DNA of 6,149 bases. Origin: Rhodospirillaceae bacterium. GTDB taxonomy: Bacteria > Pseudomonadota > Alphaproteobacteria > JABSOH01. The translations under genes were made by a program, and so were the position numbers. A model generated the notes under the pieces. The model saw nothing but the letters and a program-made list of their open reading frames with translations. It was not told the origin of the DNA and ran no database searches. Below are positions 1-5,874 of the stretch, one piece after another. The stretch is from NCBI GenBank assembly GCA_020629355.1, contig JAHDDM010000081.1:1-6149 (forward strand), given 5' to 3'. Within the stretch, counting starts at the first letter, position 1. Every line of letters starts with the position of its first letter.

Positions 1-152
1 GGCGCAACCCCGCAACCCAATTCCAGCACCCGCGCCCCTGAAATTGGCGTTGCGCCAAGCAACACCGCATCCATTCCAGCACGCAAGCCATCCGTGCCTT
101 GGTAAAGCGTAATGCGCTCGCGCAAGAGATGAAAGCTGTCCTGTTCTGACAT
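1..152 (-). CDS. TrmN6-like SAM-dependent methyltransferase, N-terminal part (gene runs off the left edge)
   Basis: Only the first 50 residues are present, read from an ATG at 152 down to base 1. They contain a GTDGLRAGMDAVLLGA segment (about residues 19-34), followed by VLELGCGVA (42-50), which is motif I of the Rossmann-fold methyltransferases, the loop that binds S-adenosylmethionine. The arrangement 'G-x-D-G-x-x-x-G-x-D-x-x-L-L' just before motif I is typical of the COG4123 group. That group includes E. coli YfiC/TrmN6, which methylates N6 of adenine 37 in valine tRNA. The catalytic NPP(Y/F) motif would lie beyond the window, so tRNA specificity is inferred from family only. The gene is divergent from the polyprenyl synthase. 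Methyltransferase family membership is secure; the exact substrate is not. Confidence 0.8.
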   Translation of the reverse strand, partial: MSEQDSFHLLRERITLYQGTDGLRAGMDAVLLGATPISGARVLELGCGVA

Positions 153-218
153 ATCTGCTATTTTCCTACTGCTCACAACGTGATACACATACAGCCATTA
201 TAACTCAACCTCTACAGC
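153..218. promoter_or_regulatory. Divergent promoter region between the methyltransferase and ispB
   Basis: These 66 bases must hold the start signals of both flanking genes. A TATAAC sequence at 199-204 could be the -10 element for the rightward gene, about 15 bases before its ATG. On the minus strand bases 202-197 read TATAAT, which could serve the leftward gene. The two overlap. Neither has a good -35 match at normal spacing, so the promoter calls are tentative. No strong Shine-Dalgarno sequence precedes the ATG at 219. Confidence 0.35.
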
Positions 219-1202
219 ATGACACAAACTTCACCCTTTCAACATCTCGAAGGCCTGCTTGGCTCTGATGTCATGCTGCTGAACGCCTGCATTACAGAAG
301 CCTTCCAAAATCAGGAAAGCATGATTCCTGAAATTTCCAGCTACCTGATCAGTGCTGGTGGCAAGCGTGTACGACCGTATCTCGCTCTTGCCATAGGCAA
401 GATGTTTCAATCCCGCACGCCAAAACGCTTTCTACAGGCCGCCAGTATTGAATTTCTGCACACCGCAACTCTGTTTCACGATGATGTTGTCGATCATTCA
501 GACCAGAGACGCGGCAAAAAATCTGCCCACCTCGTTTGGGGCAACGAAGCCACGATTCTGGTCGGTGACTATCTGTTTGCCAAAGCCTTTGCCATGATGG
601 TGCAGCTTGAAGACCCGAAAATCCTGGCGATTCTGGCAAAAACCGCGATAAGGATAGCCGAGGGCGAAATAGTGCAACTCAACCGCGCCCATGATCTTAC
701 ACTGAGCCACGAAGACTATATCGCCATGATTTCAGGCAAGACCTCTATTCTTTTTGAGGCCGCAACCGAAACCGCCGCAATGCTTGCAGGACAAGATTCT
801 GAAATTTCCGCACATTGCGGACAGTATGGCCTGAATCTCGGTATCGCTTTCCAGCTTGCTGATGATGCGCTGGATTACGATTCAGACCAACGCACTTTAG
901 GCAAAAATATCGGTGATGACTTCAACGAGGGCAAAATCAGCGCCCCTGCCCTATATTCCTATCGTCAAGGTGACGATAAAATTCGCGCCTTCTGGCAACG
1001 AGTCATGCAAAATAAAAAGACCGATGGTGACTTTGAACAGGCTTTGGATATTCTGCAATCTCAAGGAGTTTTGCCGCAAATACAAGAAGATGCTTTGCGT
1101 TATGCGGACTTGGGAATCGCTGCATTGGATTGCGCACCAGACAGCCCGATGAAAGAGGCTCTGGCACGATGTGCACAATTCGCCGCCACGAGAAGTTATT
1201 AG
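219..1202 (+). CDS. ispB: Long-chain polyprenyl diphosphate synthase (octaprenyl/decaprenyl type)
   Basis: The 327-residue protein is a trans-isoprenyl diphosphate synthase. It condenses isopentenyl diphosphate units onto an allylic primer to make the long side chain of ubiquinone. Family marks appear in order: GGKRVRP (47-53, substrate phosphate binding), the first aspartate-rich motif DDVVD (88-92), QRRGKKSAH (96-104), GKT (173-175), and FQLADDALD (211-219) with the second aspartate-rich motif, then GKNIGDDFNEGK. The stretch HTATLFHDDVVD closely resembles E. coli IspB. The residue five places before the first motif is a small alanine (A83), not a bulky aromatic one, which suits a long-chain product. 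Length is normal and both metal-binding motifs are intact. Chain length (C40, C45 or C50) cannot be read from sequence. It has no strong ribosome binding site and overlaps the convergent metC stop by 4 bases. Confidence 0.93.
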   Translation: MTQTSPFQHLEGLLGSDVMLLNACITEAFQNQESMIPEISSYLISAGGKRVRPYLALAIGKMFQSRTPKRFLQAASIEFLHTATLFHDDVVDHSDQRRGKKSAHLVWGNEATILVGDYLFAKAFAMMVQLEDPKILAILAKTAIRIAEGEIVQLNRAHDLTLSHEDYIAMISGKTSILFEAATETAAMLAGQDSEISAHCGQYGLNLGIAFQLADDALDYDSDQRTLGKNIGDDFNEGKISAPALYSYRQGDDKIRAFWQRVMQNKKTDGDFEQALDILQSQGVLPQIQEDALRYADLGIAALDCAPDSPMKEALARCAQFAATRSY

Positions 1203-2359
1203 GCGAGATACCTTTTGATCCCCGCATCCATATCTTCGATTAAATCATCAATATGCTCTAGCCCAACATGGATCCGTAAAAGCTGATGATCATTATCCCA
1301 ACCAGAGTACGGTCTGGTGGTTTGCGGGCTTTTCGGCACCAGCAAACTCTCATAGCCGCCCCAACTATAGCCCATGCCGTAGAAGCGAAGATTATCGAGG
1401 AACTCCGCCAGCTTTTTACGGTTTCGATTCGGCAGCTCGAACGCAAATAGGCTGGTTGTACCCGTATAATCCCGTTTCCACAAAGCATGACCCGCATGAG
1501 ATTCTAAAGCAGGAAAATGCACCTTGAGAACCTCTGGTTGACTTTCTAGCCAATGCGCCATTTTCAACGCATTATCCTGATGCAGGGCCAATCTTGCGGG
1601 CATACTCCGCAAGCCTCGTGCCGCAAGATAGGCTATTTCTGCACTACAATGACCCGTACCGAAGGCTCTATGGACTTTATCTATCTGCTTCCAATCCGCC
1701 TCTGTTTTTGCTGCAATCAGCCCCAACAGACAATCAGAATGCCCCGCAACATACTTCGTCAATGCCTGAATGCTCACATCAATACCATGCTGTAAAGGCT
1801 TGAAATAATATCCCGCGGCCCAAGTATTATCCATGATGGTCTTGATGCCTCGCGCTTTAGCCATTGTCGCTATTGCCGCAACATCCTGCATTTCAAAGGT
1901 ATCCGAACCTGGGGATTCCAAAAGAATCACCGCTGTTTGCGGATTCGTTAATTCTGCAATGGTCTCCGAAGCAGCTGCAGGAGGGTAATAGGTCGTTGCA
2001 ATATCCAGCTTCTGTAAAACAGTATCCGCAAAACGTCTAGTCGGTCCATAGCAGTTATCTGGCACAAGCAAATGGTCTCCAGTACGCAAAAACGCCATAA
2101 GCGGAAGGGTAATCGCTGCCAGACCAGAGGGCACAAGATGACTGTCAAAGGCCTCTTCCATTGCACTAAGATTGTCGATCAAGCCAAAATGTGTTGCTGT
2201 GCCATGCAATCCGTAAGAGCTGCGCACCTCGTGTTCCCGGTCAAGATCCTCTAAGGTCGGGAAACGAATCGTCGAGGCATGAACAATCGGCGGATTCACC
2301 GCACCATGCTGTTGGCGTGAGTCGCGAAAACGATGGATAAGAGCCGTTTCTGAACGCAT
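1199..2359 (-). CDS. metC: Cystathionine beta-lyase (PLP-dependent)
   Basis: The 386-residue protein belongs to the Cys/Met metabolism PLP enzyme family (fold type I). It should cleave cystathionine to homocysteine, pyruvate and ammonia in methionine synthesis, in the cytosol as a tetramer. Visible features: SSYGLHGTATHF (47-58, cofactor phosphate loop contributed to the neighbouring subunit), MDNTW (176-180) with D177 for the pyridine nitrogen, and QALTKYVAGHSD (198-209) with K202 as the Schiff-base lysine. YSWGGYESL (331-339) is diagnostic of beta-lyase rather than gamma-synthase or gamma-lyase. LRIHVGLEH (361-369) carries R363, which binds the substrate carboxylate. The arginine usual in YGRRG is leucine here, a variant I recall from other proteobacterial beta-lyases. 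The start is supported by GGAGAGG just upstream. It is convergent with ispB and divergent from the PilZ-like gene. Confidence 0.9.
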   Translation of the reverse strand: MRSETALIHRFRDSRQQHGAVNPPIVHASTIRFPTLEDLDREHEVRSSYGLHGTATHFGLIDNLSAMEEAFDSHLVPSGLAAITLPLMAFLRTGDHLLVPDNCYGPTRRFADTVLQKLDIATTYYPPAAASETIAELTNPQTAVILLESPGSDTFEMQDVAAIATMAKARGIKTIMDNTWAAGYYFKPLQHGIDVSIQALTKYVAGHSDCLLGLIAAKTEADWKQIDKVHRAFGTGHCSAEIAYLAARGLRSMPARLALHQDNALKMAHWLESQPEVLKVHFPALESHAGHALWKRDYTGTTSLFAFELPNRNRKKLAEFLDNLRFYGMGYSWGGYESLLVPKSPQTTRPYSGWDNDHQLLRIHVGLEHIDDLIEDMDAGIKRYLA

Positions 2360-2481
2360 ATGCCTCTCCGTAAAATATTGAAATATAATGCAATAAATAT
2401 AAATCTTGATCTTTCAAGACAAATATTAAAGTATGGTAGCACATCAAGCAAAAACACAACACATTATTCATTGAGAGAAAG
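2360..2481. promoter_or_regulatory. AT-rich divergent control region between metC and the PilZ-like gene
   Basis: This 122-base spacer is clearly richer in A+T than the genes on either side and should carry the promoters of both. It contains a perfect inverted repeat, TCTTGA-tctt-TCAAGA, at 2404-2419. That could be an operator half-site pair or a short hairpin. I could not pick a -35/-10 pair with proper spacing on either strand: TTGATC (2406-2411) and TATGGT (2432-2437) are 20 bases apart. I see no riboswitch-like fold, including no recognisable SAM-II element, which precedes some methionine genes in this class. Confidence 0.45.
2363..2369 (-). promoter_or_regulatory. Ribosome binding site of metC
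   Basis: The minus strand reads GGAGAGG here, with its GGAG core 6 bases before the ATG at 2359. This strong Shine-Dalgarno match fixes the metC start. Confidence 0.75.
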
Positions 2482-2907
2482 ATGGCTACACAGGGCGCAT
2501 ACACCATCAAAAAGAACACTCGGCAGGTACGTTCACCACTTCGCGAGATGGTTGATGTTACAACCGATTTGCAATTACCTGAAGGGGTCAGCTTCAAGCT
2601 GTGCAATATCAATCTAGGCGGGATAGGGATTGCGATTCCCGTGCAGTATGATCCTACTCTATCCAAAGAAGAAAACATCCAAAACAACTCTATCCGCGTC
2701 AAGGTAGAGACTGAACAGGAAGTGCGAGTGGGTATTCCTCAAGGCGGTGTTTTCAAAACCTCCGTCAATGTTACGGGCATTGTGCGCTTTATTGCTCAGG
2801 CTCAAAAAGTGTATAATATTCCCTGTGTTTGCTATCTGGGCATTGCCTATAAGAACCTGCCGAACAAGGCATTTTCGACAATTGAATCCGCGATTATCCG
2901 CCTGTAA
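2482..2907 (+). CDS. Small PilZ-like domain protein (putative cyclic-di-GMP receptor)
   Basis: The 141-residue protein has no signal peptide or membrane segment. Its N-terminal part contains RSPLR (17-21), which fits the RxxxR motif of PilZ domains. About 20 residues later NINLGGIGI (42-50) occupies the place of the usual (D/N)xSxxG motif, with asparagine where serine is normal. A late LGIAYKNL (119-126) resembles the closing strand of the PilZ barrel. In PilZ proteins these two motifs bind cyclic di-GMP, so this would be a stand-alone sensor, often acting on motility, surface polysaccharide or the cell cycle. The serine-to-asparagine change and the long insert of about 70 residues between the second motif and the last strand leave binding uncertain. 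The start is preceded by GAGAGAAAG, a modest ribosome site. The neighbours give no hint of a target. The assignment rests on motifs only. Confidence 0.55.
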   Translation: MATQGAYTIKKNTRQVRSPLREMVDVTTDLQLPEGVSFKLCNINLGGIGIAIPVQYDPTLSKEENIQNNSIRVKVETEQEVRVGIPQGGVFKTSVNVTGIVRFIAQAQKVYNIPCVCYLGIAYKNLPNKAFSTIESAIIRL

Positions 2908-2926
2908 AATGTAATCATTTTACAGG
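2901..2926 (+). terminator. Hairpin at the end of the PilZ-like gene (terminator-like, no U tract)
   Basis: An 11-base perfect inverted repeat, CCTGTAAAATG / CATTTTACAGG, encloses a 4-base loop (2912-2915). The left arm includes the TAA stop of the PilZ-like gene. A run of T does not follow on either strand, so it is not a textbook intrinsic terminator. It may protect the transcript end, act with Rho, or affect the downstream promoter. Confidence 0.45.
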
Positions 2927-2949
2927 GGGTGAGCTATATAATCTATAGT
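2919..2949 (+). promoter_or_regulatory. Candidate promoter of the cyclase-antiporter-rnhB unit
   Basis: A perfect TATAAT lies at 2937-2942 and TATAGT at 2944-2949. TTTACA at 2919-2924 matches a -35 element in five of six bases and stands 19 bases from TATAGT, a slightly long but usable spacing. It is only 12 bases from TATAAT. The TTTACA lies inside the right arm of the hairpin at 2901-2926. Which -10 is used cannot be decided by eye. Confidence 0.4.
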
Positions 2950-2962
2950 AGTCAATAATAAT

Positions 2963-2967
2963 GGAGG
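2963..2967 (+). promoter_or_regulatory. Ribosome binding site of the Tat-exported cyclase gene
   Basis: GGAGG stands 7 bases before the ATG at 2975. This ideal spacing decides for the long N-terminus that includes the CxxC pair, rather than the internal ATG codons nearer the twin-arginine motif. Confidence 0.8.
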
Positions 2968-2974
2968 AGAAATC

Positions 2975-3793
2975 ATGTGTGACATGTGTGTGATGAATGC
3001 AGTAAAAGACAAGATGCTTTCACGAAGAAGCTTTTTCAAGAATTTTGCGGCAGCAGGCATCACTGCAACGGTGGCTTCCAGTATAGCAGCACCAGCAGCT
3101 ATGGCCGCAGGGCATGGGAGTGTCGAGGACATGACCCATACACTTCATCCTGATTTCCCAACATATTTCGGCGAATCTCATTTTTCAACGGAACAAATAT
3201 TCAATTTTAAGGAGCATAAAGTCAATCTATTCAAATATTCCATTAACGAACATACAGGCACCCATATTGATGCTCCACTGCATTTTTCTGCCGATGGCCG
3301 TTCAGTGGATGAGATTCCGGTTACAGACCTGATTGCACCACTTTGCGTGATCAATATCGCCGCTCGTGCAGCCGATAATGCTGATACACAGGTAACGCCT
3401 GAAGATATCAAAGCGTGGATTGCAAAGAATGGTGAAATTCCAGCCCATGCCTGTGTTGCAATGGATTCAGGTTGGTCAAATAAAGTCGACACAGAGGGAT
3501 TTCGGAATTTTGATGGCAAGGCACAGCACTACCCAGGTTTCCATATTGAAGCCGTAAAAATGCTGATGGAAGAAACTGGCGCGACGTCGATTGCTGTCGA
3601 TACGCTTTCGCTTGATCACGGTATATCATCTGATTTCGCTAGCCATTACGCTTGGCTGCCCACTGGACGCTTTGGGATTGAATGTCTGGCAAACCTCGAC
3701 AAGGTTCCCGCAAAAGGCGCAACCCTTGTTATTGGTGCACCGAAATATCGTGGTGGCACCGGTGGTCCAGCCAGAATTTTTGCCATGGTATAG
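2975..3793 (+). CDS. Tat-exported cyclase/kynurenine formamidase-fold metal hydrolase
   Basis: The 272-residue precursor has a twin-arginine signal: SRRSFFK (16-22), an alanine-rich hydrophobic stretch (about 24-39) and a likely cleavage site at AMA-A (after 44). It should therefore be exported, already folded, to the periplasm. The mature part belongs to the cyclase family (Pfam Cyclase, related to KynB formamidase). HTGTHIDAPLH (93-103) gives the metal ligands H97, D99 and H103 expected for the HxGTHxDxPxH motif, and DTLSLDHG (209-216) and GIECLANLDKVPAKG (234-248) are also family marks. These enzymes hydrolyse amide or lactone bonds with zinc or manganese. The substrate here is unknown; a periplasmic location argues against ordinary kynurenine breakdown. 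The signal is preceded by an unusual 15-residue leader with C2 and C5. It heads a tight three-gene unit. Confidence 0.87.
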   Translation: MCDMCVMNAVKDKMLSRRSFFKNFAAAGITATVASSIAAPAAMAAGHGSVEDMTHTLHPDFPTYFGESHFSTEQIFNFKEHKVNLFKYSINEHTGTHIDAPLHFSADGRSVDEIPVTDLIAPLCVINIAARAADNADTQVTPEDIKAWIAKNGEIPAHACVAMDSGWSNKVDTEGFRNFDGKAQHYPGFHIEAVKMLMEETGATSIAVDTLSLDHGISSDFASHYAWLPTGRFGIECLANLDKVPAKGATLVIGAPKYRGGTGGPARIFAMV

Positions 3794-3796
3794 GTT

Positions 3797-5074
3797 GTGC
3801 ACGATCTTGAAGCCATTGCCATAACCTTAACCTTAACCACCATCATTGGCATTGTGATGGTACGACTGCGGCAGCCAGCCATGCTTGGCTATATGCTGTG
3901 CGGTGTACTTCTTGGCTCGAACGGTCTCGGCCTGATTGAGGATCGTGAAACCGTGACTTTCCTTGCAGAGCTTGGCGTGATCCTGCTGCTGTATTTTATC
4001 GGGATGGAACTTTCTTTAAGTGTTTTTCGCAATATTTTACGTTTAGCCATTATCACGGCTGGCGCGCAAATTCTGATCAGTATTACCGCCGTATTCGGCC
4101 TTGCACAGCTGTTTAGTTTTGATCCGAAAAGTGCTGTTGTTCTAGGGCTTTGCCTGGCATTTTCATCGACAGCCGTTGCGATTAAAATGCTTGAAAATTA
4201 TAAGCTTATCCATCGGAAAAGCGGCCGAATAGCCATGGGTGTTCTGGTGGCACAAGACCTTGCTGTCGCCCCTGCCCTAATTGCCATTAACGTCCTGGGT
4301 ACAGGCGAGGATATCTCTGCTTGGGAGATTACACGTTATAGCCTTGGATTGTTGGTACTTGTTGTCACCTGTGCCTATTTCCTCCGAAGACCAAAGATTA
4401 ACCTGCCTTTGCATAAAATCTGGCTGATAGATACCGATCTTGCCCCTTTAGGTTCGATCATGCTTTGTCTTACAGCAGCAGCTATTGCCAGCACATTGGG
4501 CATGAGTGCAGGATTCGGCGCATTCTTTATCGGCCTTATTGTTGCCAACTCCCGCCAACGCCACGAGGTTCACGATAACGCCCGCCCGTTACAATCGTTG
4601 TTGATGATGGTATTTTTCCTCGCGGTTGGCCTGTTGATGGACCTTCAGTTCCTTCAGGAAAACTGGCTTGAGGTATTGGCCTTATGGCTTCTGGTGCTGC
4701 TGTTTAAGACAATCCTGAATATTGTATTGCTACGGCTTCAAGGTGCCACCATGCAGTCCAGCATCATTGCAAGTTTGGCCTTGTCGCAATTAGGCGAGTT
4801 CTCGTTCATGCTCACCGCCGTGGCATTCAGCGTTGGATTATTTGATGATTACCTGCGCCAGATGGTGATCTCTGTCACCGCTATTTCATTACTGACCAGC
4901 CCACTATACTTTGATGCTATTCGTCGCTTAAATCACCGTGCCGCAAGACGACTGAACAGCCCACAAGTCTTGCGCCTGATCTATTTCCGCGAATTTCAAT
5001 GGTTGCGTTGGCTCAGTAATGCCACTGTTCGTTCGGCGCGGAAATTCACTAAAACAGATCAAGACTCTCAATGA
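3797..5074 (+). CDS. Kef-type cation:proton antiporter, membrane domain only
   Basis: The 425-residue inner-membrane protein is a monovalent cation:proton antiporter of the CPA2 family (Na+/H+ exchanger domain). Hydrophobic segments run nearly continuously from residue 5 to about 370. Recognisable marks are RLRQPAMLGYMLCGVLLG (23-40), LYFIGMELS (65-73), FSSTAVAIKML (122-132), QDLAVAP (153-159) and ALSQLGEFSF (328-337). The QD pair (153-154) is the Kef form rather than the DD of Na+/H+ antiporters, which suggests K+/H+ exchange. Full-length KefB/KefC have about 600 residues with a cytoplasmic NAD-binding RCK/TrkA-N domain. This protein ends with only a short basic tail (about 375-425), so that regulation is missing. 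Start is GTG, 3 bases after the preceding stop. An ATG at 3857 would remove the first helix. The TGA stop overlaps the rnhB start. Confidence 0.85.
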   Translation: MHDLEAIAITLTLTTIIGIVMVRLRQPAMLGYMLCGVLLGSNGLGLIEDRETVTFLAELGVILLLYFIGMELSLSVFRNILRLAIITAGAQILISITAVFGLAQLFSFDPKSAVVLGLCLAFSSTAVAIKMLENYKLIHRKSGRIAMGVLVAQDLAVAPALIAINVLGTGEDISAWEITRYSLGLLVLVVTCAYFLRRPKINLPLHKIWLIDTDLAPLGSIMLCLTAAAIASTLGMSAGFGAFFIGLIVANSRQRHEVHDNARPLQSLLMMVFFLAVGLLMDLQFLQENWLEVLALWLLVLLFKTILNIVLLRLQGATMQSSIIASLALSQLGEFSFMLTAVAFSVGLFDDYLRQMVISVTAISLLTSPLYFDAIRRLNHRAARRLNSPQVLRLIYFREFQWLRWLSNATVRSARKFTKTDQDSQ

Positions 5075-5745
5075 GCACACTGAACAGTCGCTTGGCTCTA
5101 GAACGTGAACGTGTCCGCAAGACTTTGAAAACACGCACAGGTCACTGTATGGGCGTGGATGAGGTCGGGCGCGGCTGTCTGGCAGGGCCTGTGGTGGCCT
5201 GTGCTGTATTGATGGACAAACCAGAAAAGTTTCCATCAGAAGATGTCATTTTTTTGCGTGATTCCAAAACCCTCAGTGCAAAACAGCGACTGCGTAGCTA
5301 TCACGCCTTACGGCAATGTGCACTATATGCCACCGCTTCTGCCAGTGTCGAAGAAATTGATCGATACAATATCCTACAGGCCACCATGATCGCTATGCAG
5401 CGTGCAGTACACAAACTTTGTGCGAAATTACCTCCAGCGCTCGCACCTGTCGCGATTATTGACGGCAATCGCGCGCCTGAACTCGATATTCCGTATCTTT
5501 GCGCCGTTCAAGGTGATCAACATTATGTCTCGGTGGCCTCTGCCTCGATTATCGCGAAAACCGTTCGTGATCGGCTAATGACACAGTATCATGCGCGGTA
5601 TCCCTTCTACGGCTGGGAGGCCAATGCGGGCTACGGCACAAAAAAGCATCTACAGGGTCTCAAAGAACACGGCGTTACGCCATTACATCGCCGCTCGTTC
5701 CGTCCTGTACGAGAGGCTGATGCCATATCTAGTAGCATCAAGTAA
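5071..5745 (+). CDS. rnhB: Ribonuclease HII
   Basis: The 224-residue cytosolic enzyme cuts RNA in RNA-DNA hybrids and starts removal of single ribonucleotides misplaced in DNA. GVDEVGRGCLAGP (28-40) supplies catalytic D30 and E31 and the GRG loop that recognises the ribonucleotide-DNA junction. D131 (in IIDGN) and D149 (in VQGDQ) complete the four acidic metal ligands; their 18-residue spacing equals that of E. coli D108 and D126. SASIIAKTVRDRLM (157-170), GYGTKKH with Y188, and HRRSF (206-210) are also conserved. About 25 residues precede the first motif, a little more than in E. coli. The ATG overlaps the antiporter stop as ATGA, implying coupled translation. Position just ahead of ccrM is a recurrent alphaproteobacterial order. 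All catalytic residues are present. Confidence 0.96.
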   Translation: MSTLNSRLALERERVRKTLKTRTGHCMGVDEVGRGCLAGPVVACAVLMDKPEKFPSEDVIFLRDSKTLSAKQRLRSYHALRQCALYATASASVEEIDRYNILQATMIAMQRAVHKLCAKLPPALAPVAIIDGNRAPELDIPYLCAVQGDQHYVSVASASIIAKTVRDRLMTQYHARYPFYGWEANAGYGTKKHLQGLKEHGVTPLHRRSFRPVREADAISSSIK

Positions 5746-5792
5746 CAGACACCACAAAATACAGATAAATCAACAGGTAATAATATCCGCGC

Positions 5793-5821
5793 TTGACCGA
5801 TTCGCCCCGATTCTCTATGTT
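5793..5821 (+). promoter_or_regulatory. Candidate ccrM promoter
   Basis: TTGACC (5793-5798) and TATGTT (5816-5821) match the -35 and -10 consensus in five and four of six bases, with an exact 17-base spacer. Transcription would begin near 5828, leaving a leader of about 45 bases before the ATG at 5875. Two GATTC sites lie within the spacer. Confidence 0.5.
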
Positions 5822-5849
5822 CTTAAGCCATGATTCGCAAAAGCGATTC
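5799..5849. promoter_or_regulatory. Cluster of four GANTC (CcrM) methylation sites
   Basis: GATTC occurs at 5799-5803, 5809-5813, 5832-5836 and 5845-5849, all in one orientation, three of them as CGATTC. Two lie between the proposed -35 and -10 and two in the expected leader. GANTC is the target of CcrM, whose gene starts 25 bases downstream. By chance about one site per 256 bases is expected. In Caulobacter, GANTC sites in the ccrM control region are known to tie its transcription to methylation state, so a similar loop is likely here by inference. Confidence 0.6.
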
Positions 5850-5874
5850 TCTTCATAGAAACAGGGCGAGACAC

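Larger units (their letters stand above)
5746..5874. other. Spacer between rnhB and ccrM
   Basis: No gene of its own is seen here. The first 45 bases are featureless and A-rich, with no hairpin terminator for the upstream unit, so transcripts from rnhB may read into ccrM. The rest carries the proposed promoter, the GATTC cluster and an AGGGCGAG stretch that could position ribosomes for ccrM. Confidence 0.5.

Noticed and set aside
349..1227. Several open frames of 70-96 codons opposite or out of frame with ispB
   Set aside because: They lie fully or almost fully on top of an intact, well-recognised gene and show no domain or ribosome site.
1914..1946. Three GANTC sites within 33 bases inside metC
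   Set aside because: They are in coding sequence, in no regulatory setting, and are used here as a warning that small clusters occur by chance.
2241..2702. Open frame of 153 codons on the minus strand
   Set aside because: It overlaps the metC start and half of the PilZ-like gene, its protein has no recognisable motif, and both overlapped genes have their own ribosome sites.
3821..3840. Telomere-like repeat AACCTTAACCTTAACC, also resembling CtrA half-sites
   Set aside because: It lies within the first helix of the antiporter and encodes alternating leucine and threonine. The spacing does not fit the CtrA consensus TTAA-N7-TTAA.
5824..5832. Possible CtrA half-site (TTAAGCCAT) ahead of ccrM
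   Set aside because: CtrA control of ccrM is known in Caulobacter, but this sequence has an extra base relative to TTAACCAT and no second TTAA at the right distance.
5833..5849. Short inverted repeat TCGC-AAAA-GCGA
   Set aside because: Only four base pairs, with mismatches on both sides; better explained as two spaced GATTC sites.
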